A stretch of DNA of 35,402 nt from an uncultured Bacteroidia bacterium. Lineage in GTDB: Bacteria; Bacteroidota; Bacteroidia; Bacteroidales; F082. Below the pieces are notes generated by a model. That model had not been told where the DNA came from. It ran no database searches and worked only from the letters and a program-made list of their open reading frames with translations. Shown here piece after piece: positions 18,179 to 26,076 of this stretch. The position numbers and the translations under genes are program-made. The stretch covers positions 1-35,402 of the forward strand of contig CADCML010000019.1 of assembly GCA_902802535.1 (NCBI GenBank), written 5' to 3'. Each line of letters opens with the position of its first letter. Within the stretch, counting starts at the first letter, position 1.

Positions 18179-19654
18179 TCACTTTTTCGCCACAGGGTCG
18201 CAAGTGAGGCCGATGCCCAGTTTCTTGAAGATTTTTCGGTCTACTTCGCTGAGCATCACCGTGCTATGAACTTGACAATCTTTGAGTTGTGGCAGACATT
18301 CCAAGGCTTTCTTGCAGTTCTCGTCCCAAAGGCTGAGCATGGAAAGAGCCACCAAAACCTCGTCGGTGTGCAGGCGCGGATTGTTGCCGTGTAGGAAGCT
18401 GACCTTGGTTTTCTGGATGGGCTCAATCATGGCTTGCGGGATGAGTTTCACATCGTGGTCGATGCCAGCCAAATGCTTTGTGGCATTGAGCAACAGGGCT
18501 GCGCTTGGGCCGAGTAGGGCACTGGTATGTGCCGTGATGATGGTGCCATCGCCCAATTCGATTGCAGACGAGGCCACACCTTCCATTTCCTTTCTTTCTT
18601 TTGCGGCAATGGTGGTCTTGCGGTCTGCCGTGCTGATTTTGGCTTGTTTCATCAACAAGGCAATCTTATTCACCTCGTTTTCAGAGCCTTTGCCTTTTGC
18701 CAAATCGCAAAGTGCAGTGTAATAGCGTCGGATGATTTCCTGATTCGAGGCTTCGCAGCACACCTCGTCGTCGCTGAGGCAGTAGCCCACCATATTGACG
18801 CCCATGTCGGTCGGTGACTTGTAGGGGTTCTCGCCATAGATAGACTCAAAAATGGCGTTCAACACAGGGAAAATCTCAATGTCTCGGTTGTAGTTGACGG
18901 CGGTCTTGCCGTAGGCTTCCAAATGGAAGGGATCAATCATGTTGACGTCGCTGAGGTCGGCGGTGGCGGCTTCGTAGGCCACGTTGACGGGGTGCTTCAG
19001 CGGCAGGTTCCAAACGGGGAAAGTCTCAAACTTGGCATAGCCGGCCTTGACGCCACGCTTGTTCTCGTGATAGAGTTGGCTCAGGCAGACGGCCATCTTG
19101 CCGCTTCCGGGACCAGGAGCTGTGACCACCACTAATGGACGTGAGGTCTTGACATAGTCGTTGCGGCCAAAGCCTTCATCGGAATCGATGAGGGCGACGT
19201 TGTTCGGATAGCCTTCAATGATGCGGTGGTAATACACTTTGATGCCCATGCGCTCCAAACGCTGGCGGTAAGCATCGGTGCTGGCCTGACCGTTGTAATG
19301 GGTAACCACTACGGCACTCACCAAAAAGCCGCGATTCATGAACTCTTCGCGAAGACGCAACACGTCCACATCGTAGGTGATGCCCAAGTCGCCACGCACC
19401 TTGTTCTTCTCAATGTCGACCGCGCTGATGACAATGATGATTTCGGCCACGTCGATGAGTTGGGAAAGCATTTTCAGCTTACTGTCGGGTTGGAAACCTG
19501 GCAACACACGGCTGGCGTGGAAGTCATCGAAGAGTTTGCCGCCGAATTCGAGGTAAAGTTTGTCGCCAAACTGTGCGATGCGGTCTTTGATGTGTTCCGA
19601 CTGTATCTTGAGGTATTTTTCGTTGTCAAACCCGTATTTTTTGGTGGTTTTCAT
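18179..19654 (-). CDS. DUF1846 family protein
   Basis: 491 residues from ATG 19654 (MKTTKKYGFDNEKYL); an upstream start adds ten non-conserved residues. The sequence has the whole family layout: KYLKIQSEHIKDRIAQFGDKLYLEFGGKLFDD at the N-terminus, FQPDSKLKMLSQL, and a P-loop-like APGPGSGKMAVCLSQLYHE about a third of the way along. A conserved C-terminal half follows (VNMVGYCLSDDEV, TADRKTTIAAKERKEMEG). Proteins of this family are widespread in Firmicutes and Bacteroidetes, with a nucleotide-binding fold by structure but no established function. It has its own Bacteroidota promoter. Confidence 0.92.
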   Translation of the reverse strand: MKTTKKYGFDNEKYLKIQSEHIKDRIAQFGDKLYLEFGGKLFDDFHASRVLPGFQPDSKLKMLSQLIDVAEIIIVISAVDIEKNKVRGDLGITYDVDVLRLREEFMNRGFLVSAVVVTHYNGQASTDAYRQRLERMGIKVYYHRIIEGYPNNVALIDSDEGFGRNDYVKTSRPLVVVTAPGPGSGKMAVCLSQLYHENKRGVKAGYAKFETFPVWNLPLKHPVNVAYEAATADLSDVNMIDPFHLEAYGKTAVNYNRDIEIFPVLNAIFESIYGENPYKSPTDMGVNMVGYCLSDDEVCCEASNQEIIRRYYTALCDLAKGKGSENEVNKIALLMKQAKISTADRKTTIAAKERKEMEGVASSAIELGDGTIITAHTSALLGPSAALLLNATKHLAGIDHDVKLIPQAMIEPIQKTKVSFLHGNNPRLHTDEVLVALSMLSLWDENCKKALECLPQLKDCQVHSTVMLSEVDRKIFKKLGIGLTCDPVAKK

Positions 19655-19681
19655 AGTGATTGGAATTAAAAATACGGGATG

Positions 19682-19714
19682 CAAAAGTACGGTTTTTCAG
19701 CATACGAAACCAAA
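19682..19714 (-). promoter_or_regulatory. Full -33/-7 promoter for DUF1846
   Basis: Minus strand TTTG (19714-19711), a 21-bp spacer, then TACTTTTG (19689-19682). Predicted transcript start about 25 nt before the ATG. Confidence 0.7.
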
Positions 19715-19735
19715 TTTTTCAAAATCGGAAAAAAA

Positions 19736-19764
19736 AATGGTTGCCCCAACGCGGAGCAACCATT
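19736..19764 (-). terminator. Rho-independent terminator of glyA
   Basis: On the minus strand AATGGTTGC, an 11-nt loop, GCAACCATT, then a run of eight T. It begins 22 bp after the glyA stop. The best intrinsic terminator in the window. Confidence 0.9.
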
Positions 19765-19785
19765 CATAATTAAAGTGTTTGAAAT

Positions 19786-21084
19786 TTACCAAGCAAACAG
19801 CGGATAGTCCTTCATCATCTTGTTCACCTCGGCGCGGACGGCGGCAATCTTGGCCTCCGAAGCGGTCTTGGTCTCGGGATTGATGTCGGCAATGACGTTG
19901 TCAATCATGTCGACGATGATGGGCATCTTGTCTTCCTTCAGGCCACGGGTGGTGATAGCGGGAGTGCCGACACGCAGACCAGAGGTCAAGAACGGTGAGC
20001 GGCTGTCGAAGGGCACCATGTTCTTGTTGACGGTGATGTCGGCAAGGACGAGGGTGTTTTCCACCATCTTACCAGTGATTTCCGGGAACTTGCCGCGGAG
20101 GTCGATCAGCATCGAGTGGTTGTCGGTGCCGCCGCTGATGACTTGGTAACCTTTGTTGACAAAGGCATCAGCCATCACGCTGGCGTTCTTCTTCACTTGG
20201 AGGATGTATTCCTTGTACTCGTCGCTGAGGGCTTCGCCGAAAGCAACGGCCTTGGATGCGATGACATGCTCCAACGGACCACCTTGGATGCCCGGGAACA
20301 CGGCGCTGTTGATGAGAGCTGACATCATCTTCACTTCTCCCTTCGGGGTCTTGCGGCCACGCGGGTCTTCGAAGTCATGACGGATGAGGATCATGCCGCC
20401 ACGGGGACCACGGAGGGTCTTGTGAGTCGTGGTGGTGATGATGTGGCAATACTCCAACGGGTCGTTCAACAGGCCCTTGGCGATGAGACCAGCGGGGTGG
20501 CTGACGTCGGCCATGAGGACAGCACCCACTTGGTCGGCGATGGCACGCATACGCTTGTAGTCCCAGTCACGGCTGTAGGCCGAGGCACCAGCGATGATGA
20601 GTTTGGGCTTGCACTCGAGGGCAATCTTCTCCATTTCGTCGTAGTCGACGCGACCGGTTTCCTTGGCTACATGGTAAGCGACGGGCTTGTAGAGCATACC
20701 CGAAGCATTGACCGGGCTGCCGTGTGAAAGGTGACCACCGTGCGAAAGGTCGAGACCCATGAAGGTGTCGCCAGGTTCAAGCAGGGCTTGCATCACAGCC
20801 ATGTTGGCCTGTGCACCCGAGTGGGGCTGCACGTTGGCGAAGGTGGCATTGAACAGTTGGCAGGCGCGGTCAATGGCGATTTGCTCGCTTTGGTCGACGA
20901 TTTGGCAGCCGCCGTAGTAACGCTTGCCGGGATAACCCTCGGCGTATTTGTTGGTCATGACAGAACCCATGGCCTCCAGAACTTGCTCACTGACAAAGTT
21001 TTCCGAAGCGATGAGCTCGATTCCGTGCATCTGACGCTCTTTCTCTTGGCGAATCAGATCAAAGATTTTTTCGTCTCTTTTCAT
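19786..21084 (-). CDS. glyA: Serine hydroxymethyltransferase
   Basis: 432 residues from ATG 21084 ([18 protein letters not shown]); the frame is open further upstream but the extra 18 residues are not family-like. Conserved motifs: [35 protein letters not shown] and the PLP site [15 protein letters not shown] with K222. It converts serine and tetrahydrofolate to glycine and methylene-THF in the cytoplasm, feeding purine synthesis (purH lies at 32.6-34.1 kb). It has a strong terminator after it. The upstream -7 box at 21128 is weak. Confidence 0.98.
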   Translation of the reverse strand: MKRDEKIFDLIRQEKERQMHGIELIASENFVSEQVLEAMGSVMTNKYAEGYPGKRYYGGCQIVDQSEQIAIDRACQLFNATFANVQPHSGAQANMAVMQALLEPGDTFMGLDLSHGGHLSHGSPVNASGMLYKPVAYHVAKETGRVDYDEMEKIALECKPKLIIAGASAYSRDWDYKRMRAIADQVGAVLMADVSHPAGLIAKGLLNDPLEYCHIITTTTHKTLRGPRGGMILIRHDFEDPRGRKTPKGEVKMMSALINSAVFPGIQGGPLEHVIASKAVAFGEALSDEYKEYILQVKKNASVMADAFVNKGYQVISGGTDNHSMLIDLRGKFPEITGKMVENTLVLADITVNKNMVPFDSRSPFLTSGLRVGTPAITTRGLKEDKMPIIVDMIDNVIADINPETKTASEAKIAAVRAEVNKMMKDYPLFAW

Positions 21085-21127
21085 GTTTCGAATATTGATT
21101 AATAATGACTTGAATTCAATTTTGCTG

Positions 21128-21135
21128 CAAAGGTG
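21128..21135 (-). promoter_or_regulatory. Weak -7 box before glyA
   Basis: Minus strand CACCTTTG, one mismatch to TAnnTTTG, 43 bp before the start. No clear -33. Confidence 0.35.
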
Positions 21136-21207
21136 CAAAATTTTTGTGAGTTGTCGAAAAAATATGCGGTTTATTTTTGTCGGAAGGGGTTTTCCAACAA
21201 ATGGAGT

Positions 21208-22380
21208 CTACATCAGTTTCTGATAAAATTGCCACCACTTATCGGGCAGCTCGTTGCGCATGGCTTGGTCGTAGTCTTCTTTCGCGCAGGGGATGAAGTG
21301 GTGACGCTCGATGCGCTGGTCGGCCGTTTGTAGGAACGACAAGTCCATCCACCATTTGCCTGTGATTTTGTGGCAAAGGAAAACCACATCCTGCCCGTCG
21401 CCGATTTGCACGTTGTAGCGCGTGAAATCAGTGCTTTCCAAAGTCGGGATGTCGTCTTGGCGGTTGGAGAAGCCTTCGATGAAGTACCAAATCATCTCGG
21501 CGATGAGGTTGGCCGTGCGCGAGTTGATGTCGTAGTGCGGGTTGTACTCGAAGAAACCGATGGATGAGAGCTTGTAGCTTAGGCCGGCGTAGCGCGTCAT
21601 GCGGCAGGCCTCCTCACCATTGAAACCATTGGGCGAAGCATTACGAACGCCTGGCGCATCGGCGGCACGGATAGCCGATACATCGAAACTCAAAAGATTG
21701 GCGTTGCGGATGAGCGGCTCGGCCAGTTCGATGTTTTGCTTGATATTGCCCAAGCGATAGGCATCGAAGAGCAACTGTTTCATCAACTCAATATTCTCTG
21801 TGTCAACATAATACGACTGGTAACCGATATTGGTGAAATTGAACAGGAAATTGGGCTGGTGCAAAATGATATGGCTCAGATAGGAGTGCGAGTTGAGGGC
21901 TTCTTGGTCATTGCCGATGTCGAACATAGGGTCGACGGCGGCAATGTTGATGAGCTTGCCCGTAGGCTCATACACTTGATACATCGTGTAGGTCAAGTCT
22001 TGTCCCGCCCCGATGACGATGGGCACGATTTTGTTCTTCAACAGTTCTGTAAGCACTTGGTTTACGGCAAAATAGGTGTCGTTGGTTTCCTTCCCGATTT
22101 TCACGTTGCCGAGGTCGACGATGTTGAGCTGTGGCCAATGGTTGAAAAGGGAATACAGTGCTTTGCGGATGTAATCGACGCCATCGGCACAACCTTTGTT
22201 GTCGACTGCACCGCGTTCTTCCTTGATGCCTACAAGAGCCAAGTCTACGCCCTCGAGGTCGGGAAAAGCGTCCTCGCTGCGGAAAATGCCAAGGGTTTCG
22301 CCCAAAGTTTTCTTACCGGGACGAAACACCACGCTGAAACATTTTTCAGAAATAGGGTCAAGGAATGTGCTGATGTCCAT
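21208..22380 (-). CDS. Arginase/formimidoylglutamase-fold protein with degenerate metal motifs
   Basis: 390 residues. The ureohydrolase fold is recognisable: VDLALVGIKEERGAVDN, IVPIVIGAGQDLTYTMYQ, INIAAVDPMFDIGN, LLSFDVSAIRAADAPG. In active arginases the three motifs are GGDHS, DAHxD and SxDxDxxDP. Here they read GAGQD (124-128), DPMFD (150-154) and SFDVSAI (231-237), so both metal-binding His residues and one of the Asp residues are gone. Length is also greater than arginase, with an extra C-terminal ~80 residues (ITGKWWMDLSFLQTADQRIERHHFIPC). Activity on arginine or agmatine is unlikely; it may be a regulator or bind another ligand. It follows the dhs-like gene by 113 bp and probably shares its transcript. 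Confidence 0.8.
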   Translation of the reverse strand: MDISTFLDPISEKCFSVVFRPGKKTLGETLGIFRSEDAFPDLEGVDLALVGIKEERGAVDNKGCADGVDYIRKALYSLFNHWPQLNIVDLGNVKIGKETNDTYFAVNQVLTELLKNKIVPIVIGAGQDLTYTMYQVYEPTGKLINIAAVDPMFDIGNDQEALNSHSYLSHIILHQPNFLFNFTNIGYQSYYVDTENIELMKQLLFDAYRLGNIKQNIELAEPLIRNANLLSFDVSAIRAADAPGVRNASPNGFNGEEACRMTRYAGLSYKLSSIGFFEYNPHYDINSRTANLIAEMIWYFIEGFSNRQDDIPTLESTDFTRYNVQIGDGQDVVFLCHKITGKWWMDLSFLQTADQRIERHHFIPCAKEDYDQAMRNELPDKWWQFYQKLM

Positions 22381-22414
22381 ATTGGAAGTTGTTCAGAAGA
22401 CGCGAAATATACAG

Positions 22415-22471
22415 CCGATAGGGACAAGGGGTCATGACCCCTTGTTGGCGTTATTCGCCTTTCCCTACCGG
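22415..22471 (-). ncRNA. Predicted three-way-junction RNA element between the dhs-like and arginase-fold genes
   Basis: Minus-strand RNA: outer stem CCGGTAGGGA/TCCCTATCGG (10 bp including one G-U pair); first arm GGCG-AATAA-CGCC; second arm CAAGGGGT-CATG-ACCCCTTG (8 bp, tetraloop). The linkers are AA and AA, and the second arm abuts the outer stem. On the plus strand the outer stem has an A-C mismatch at the same place, so the RNA form fits the transcribed strand best. It could be a processing or regulatory element, or a dispersed repeat. Confidence 0.55.
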
Positions 22472-22493
22472 ACGTATCATTATTTCACATCAA

Positions 22494-23528
22494 TTAATGG
22501 TAAAGTTTCTGCCAGTTCTTGTACTCGCGGTCTTTCCACGGTGCATTGTGGTAGGCGTAGCTGACGATGGCGGGGATGACAGTGGTGCCTTCGGCATAGA
22601 CCATCTGCTGCAACTCCTCGCTCACCTTGCCCCATGAACCAGCTTCGAGCAACGTCGACGACGAGCAGGCACCATCGCGCACATCGGCCACGGTGATTTG
22701 GATGGCGTATTTGTGCATAGGCACCTCAACGCCAAGGATTTCGGCACAAACCACGGTGTCTTGGGCGAAGTTCTTGGGTGTGCCGCCACCGACCATAAAC
22801 AGGCCACTTTCGGGGCTGTTCATCTTGATTTCGGTGAGTTCGAGGAAGTCGGCCACTGAGTCGATGCTGACGTAGGGCTTGCCGGCCTTCTTGCGGAGCC
22901 ATTGGTGTTTGCCGATACCGAAACCGGCGGACGAGTCACTGAAGGCAGGGCAGAAAATCGGCACGCCGCACTCGTAGCAGGTCTGGATGAGGCTCTCTTT
23001 CTTCACGCCGTGACCGTTGGCCAACCATTTGCCGACTTCGTAGAGGAACTCGCGGCTGCTGTAGGGACGGCACTCCAAGGTGTCGGCCACGTCGCAGGTG
23101 GCTTGGTCGCAGGCCTGCAGTTCTTCCTCGTCGATGAAGGTATCGTAGATGCGGTCGATATAGAGCTCGCGCAGTTTGGTGTCGGGGATGACGTTCTCTT
23201 TCGTGCCGATGTAGTGCTTGTAGCCAAGGGCTTCGAAGAGGTCCATGTCGATGATGCTGGCACCCGTGGCGACCACAGCGTCAACCATCTTGTTCCTGAC
23301 CATCTCCACATACACCTGCATACAGCCGGCAGCCGAGGTGGAACCGGCGATGGTAAGGATGTTGGTGCAGTCCTTTTCGGCAATCATCTGGCAGAGGATG
23401 TCGGCGGCGCGGGCGGTGTCGCGCGAAGTGAACGACATCTTGCGCATGGCATTAATCAATTCAGTCGAGTCGTACTTCTTGATGTCGATATGTTCGACAA
23501 CGTCTTTCAGTAAGTCTTTTTTCTCCAT
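22494..23528 (-). CDS. Deoxyhypusine synthase-like protein (bacterial DHS family)
   Basis: 344 residues. DHS landmarks: IAGSTSAAGCMQVYVEM and VDAVVATGASIIDMDLFEAL (NAD-binding side), CPAFSDSSAGFG, FMVGGGTPKNFAQDT, and the active-site region EAGSWGKVSEE. K301 in SWGK aligns with the human catalytic lysine K329, so it should form the same enzyme-substrate intermediate. Bacteria lack eIF5A, the normal DHS substrate; bacterial homologues are thought to make other aminobutyl transfers such as homospermidine formation. It follows topA by 33 bp (topA-dhs operon) and precedes the arginase-fold gene, another enzyme fold linked to arginine and polyamines. Substrate is unknown. Confidence 0.9.
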   Translation of the reverse strand: MEKKDLLKDVVEHIDIKKYDSTELINAMRKMSFTSRDTARAADILCQMIAEKDCTNILTIAGSTSAAGCMQVYVEMVRNKMVDAVVATGASIIDMDLFEALGYKHYIGTKENVIPDTKLRELYIDRIYDTFIDEEELQACDQATCDVADTLECRPYSSREFLYEVGKWLANGHGVKKESLIQTCYECGVPIFCPAFSDSSAGFGIGKHQWLRKKAGKPYVSIDSVADFLELTEIKMNSPESGLFMVGGGTPKNFAQDTVVCAEILGVEVPMHKYAIQITVADVRDGACSSSTLLEAGSWGKVSEELQQMVYAEGTTVIPAIVSYAYHNAPWKDREYKNWQKLYH

Positions 23529-23536
23529 TGTATTTC

Positions 23537-23570
23537 AGATTTAAGATTTAAAATTCAAGATTTAAGATTT
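23537..23570. repeat. Four AGATTT units in the topA-dhs spacer
   Basis: AGATTT at 23537, 23544, 23558 and 23565; the last overlaps the final two codons of topA. Inverse of the AAATCT units at 12918-12950. Confidence 0.5.
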
Positions 23571-25883
23571 CTTCCTTACTACTTTCTTCTTAGGTGCATT
23601 CTTCGGGTCTTCTATGATGGCCATGCAGTCTTCATAGCTCAGCGTGGACGGCTCGGTACCTTTCGGAATCTTGTAGTTGGTCTTCTTGTAGGCGATGTAT
23701 GGTCCGAAGCGGCCGTTCAAGACGCGCAGGTCGGGGTCTTGGTCGAAGGTGAGGATGATGTTGTCCAAGTCCTTCTGCCGTTTCTCGTTGATGATTTCTA
23801 CAGCGCGGTCATATTCCACCAAAGCGGGATTGTCGGTCTTGGCGAGGCTGTAGAACTTGTTGTCGTGGCGGATGTACGGCCCGAAACGACCCACGGCCAC
23901 TGTGATTTCCTTGCCTTCATAATCACCGAGGATGCGCGGGAAGTCGAAGAGTTTCAGGACCTCTTCCAAAGTGACGCTCTCGATGCTCATGTCTTTCTTC
24001 AAGCCGGCGAAACGGGGTTTTTCGTCCGATTCGGTGTCGCCAATTTGGGCCACCGGACCGAAACGACCGACCTTCACATACACCTTCTTGCCCGTGGCAG
24101 GGTCGATGCCGAGAAGTTTCTCGCCGCTGAACTTGCCGGAGTTTTCGGTGGTGGAGATGACTTGGTTGTGGAAACCAGTGTAGAAGTCGCGGATCATGGC
24201 GTTCCACTCGCGTTGGCCTTCCTCAATCTGGTCGAATTCCTTTTCCACATTGGCGGTGAAGTTGTAGTCGATGATGCTCTCAAAGTATTGCAACAGGAAC
24301 TTATTGACCAAGATACCAATGTCGGTGGGCAGCAGCTTGCCTTTCTCAGTGCCGATGTTCTCTTTGCCTTTCTTTTCTGTTATCTTATTGTTTTTCAGTG
24401 TGATAATCTGAAATTCCTGTGAGGTGCCTTTTACGTCGCCTTTGGTGACATATTCGCGCTTCTGGATGGTGGAGATGGTGGGCGCGTAGGTCGAAGGTCG
24501 GCCGATGCCCAATTCTTCCATCTTCTTCACGAGGCTGGCCTCGTTGTAGCGGAACGGCGGGCGCGTGTAGCGTTGCTGGGCTTCCATCTTGTCCATGTCG
24601 AGCAGCGTGCCCACTTCAATGGGCGGCAGGATGGCGGCATCTTCTTCCGTCGTGTCGTCGTAGCTTTCGCGATACACCTTGAGGAAACCATCGAAGAGGA
24701 TGGCTTCGCCCGTGGCCACAAACTGCTTGTCGTTGGTCGAAACGCTGATGTTTACGTTGGTGCGTTCCATCTGAGCATCAGCCATTTGTGAGGCGATGGT
24801 GCGTTTCCAAATGAGTTCGTAAAGACGACGTTCATCAGCGGTGCCTTTGATGGTATGCTGGTTAAGATAAGTCGGGCGGATGGCTTCGTGTGCCTCTTGT
24901 GCGCCTTTCGACTTGGTGTGGTATTGGCGCGTCTTGACGTATTCGGCACCGTAGTTTTGCTCGATTTCCTTCTTGGCCATACCGAGGGCGAGGCTCGACA
25001 GATTGACCGAGTCGGTACGCATATAAGTAATCTTACCAGATTCGTATAGCTGCTGGGCGATGCGCATGGTGTTGGCGACCGAGAAACCCAACTTGCGGGC
25101 GGCTTCCTGTTGCAACGTCGAGGTGGTGAACGGCGGAGCGGGATAGCGCACGGTAGGCTTCTTTTCGATGCTGTCGACCTTATAGGCGGCGTTTATGCAC
25201 GATTCCAAGAATTTCCGTGTTTCCTGCTCGTTTTCAAAGCGATGCGGGAGCTCGGCGGAGAGGTTATACTCCTGTCCATCTTTGGTGAAGGTGAACTGTG
25301 CCGTTATGCGGAAAGCACTGCTCTGCACAAAGTTCTTGATTTCCTCCTCGCGTTCGACGATGAGGCGCACGGCCACCGACTGCACACGGCCGGCCGACAA
25401 AGAGGGCTTCACCTTCTTCCAAAGCAGGGGCGACAGCTCGTAACCTACCAAACGGTCGAGCACGCGGCGGGCCTGCTGCGCGTTGACGAGGCCCATGTTG
25501 ATGTCGCGCGGATTCTCGATGGCATTGGTGATGGCCGATTTAGTGATTTCGTGGAAAACAATGCGCTTGGTGTCCTTTTTCTTCAGGTCGAGCACCTCAT
25601 AAAGATGCCACGAGATGGATTCTCCCTCGCGGTCTTCATCGGATGCCAACCACACCGTATCGGCGGCTTTCGACAGTTTGCGCAACTCGGCCACAAGGTT
25701 TTTCTTGTCGTCGGGGATTTCGTATTCGGGTTCAAAATTGTTGTCGATGTCGACACTCAAGGTGTTCTTGTTCAGGTCGCGCACATGGCCCTGACTTGCT
25801 TTCACCGTATATTCTTTTCCCAAAAAGCCCTCGATGGTCTTGGCCTTGGTCGGTGATTCCACGATAACTAAATTCTTTGCCAT
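23562..25883 (-). CDS. topA: DNA topoisomerase I (type IA)
   Basis: 773 residues from ATG 25883 (MAKNLVIVESPTKAKTI). N-terminal TOPRIM domain with VESPTKAKTIEGFLG and DEDREGESISWHL (acidic metal triad), NAQQARRVLDRLVGY, and the active-site tyrosine Y287 in KITYMRTDSVNL, which matches Y319 of E. coli TopA. The C-terminus has three C-terminal repeat modules (KVGRFGPVAQIG, AVGRFGPYIRHD, LNGRFGPYIAYKK) and a Lys-rich tail, but no tetracysteine zinc fingers. It relaxes negative supercoils. The upstream frame adds 26 unlikely residues. It is divergent from cysQ and probably leads the operon with the dhs-like gene. Confidence 0.97.
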   Translation of the reverse strand: MAKNLVIVESPTKAKTIEGFLGKEYTVKASQGHVRDLNKNTLSVDIDNNFEPEYEIPDDKKNLVAELRKLSKAADTVWLASDEDREGESISWHLYEVLDLKKKDTKRIVFHEITKSAITNAIENPRDINMGLVNAQQARRVLDRLVGYELSPLLWKKVKPSLSAGRVQSVAVRLIVEREEEIKNFVQSSAFRITAQFTFTKDGQEYNLSAELPHRFENEQETRKFLESCINAAYKVDSIEKKPTVRYPAPPFTTSTLQQEAARKLGFSVANTMRIAQQLYESGKITYMRTDSVNLSSLALGMAKKEIEQNYGAEYVKTRQYHTKSKGAQEAHEAIRPTYLNQHTIKGTADERRLYELIWKRTIASQMADAQMERTNVNISVSTNDKQFVATGEAILFDGFLKVYRESYDDTTEEDAAILPPIEVGTLLDMDKMEAQQRYTRPPFRYNEASLVKKMEELGIGRPSTYAPTISTIQKREYVTKGDVKGTSQEFQIITLKNNKITEKKGKENIGTEKGKLLPTDIGILVNKFLLQYFESIIDYNFTANVEKEFDQIEEGQREWNAMIRDFYTGFHNQVISTTENSGKFSGEKLLGIDPATGKKVYVKVGRFGPVAQIGDTESDEKPRFAGLKKDMSIESVTLEEVLKLFDFPRILGDYEGKEITVAVGRFGPYIRHDNKFYSLAKTDNPALVEYDRAVEIINEKRQKDLDNIILTFDQDPDLRVLNGRFGPYIAYKKTNYKIPKGTEPSTLSYEDCMAIIEDPKNAPKKKVVRKKS

Positions 25884-25980
25884 AGTTCCAATTTTATGTT
25901 CAGAATGCGCTTGCAATTCCCCCATTGACTTCGTTGAAATCTTTGATTCAAGGTTAGTCAATGCTTTGCATTTGCGCGTG

Positions 25981-25988
25981 CAAAATTA
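25981..25988 (-). promoter_or_regulatory. -7 box for topA
   Basis: Minus strand TAATTTTG fits TAnnTTTG. It gives a leader of about 95 nt. A TTTG at 26008-26005 lies 16 bp upstream, closer than usual. Confidence 0.5.
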
Positions 25989-26040
25989 GTGGAATAAAAG
26001 CGGACAAAACACACTTTTTTGAAAAAAATTTTTTATTTTA

Positions 26041-26072
26041 TTGATTCATAGGTAGATAATTTTGTACTTTTG
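26041..26072 (+). promoter_or_regulatory. Promoter of cysQ predicting a leaderless mRNA
   Basis: TTG (26041-26043), a 21-bp spacer, then TACTTTTG (26065-26072), only 4 bp before the ATG at 26077. The start of transcription for this promoter type is about 4-5 nt after the box, which falls on the start codon. Confidence 0.65.
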
Positions 26073-26076
26073 TCCC

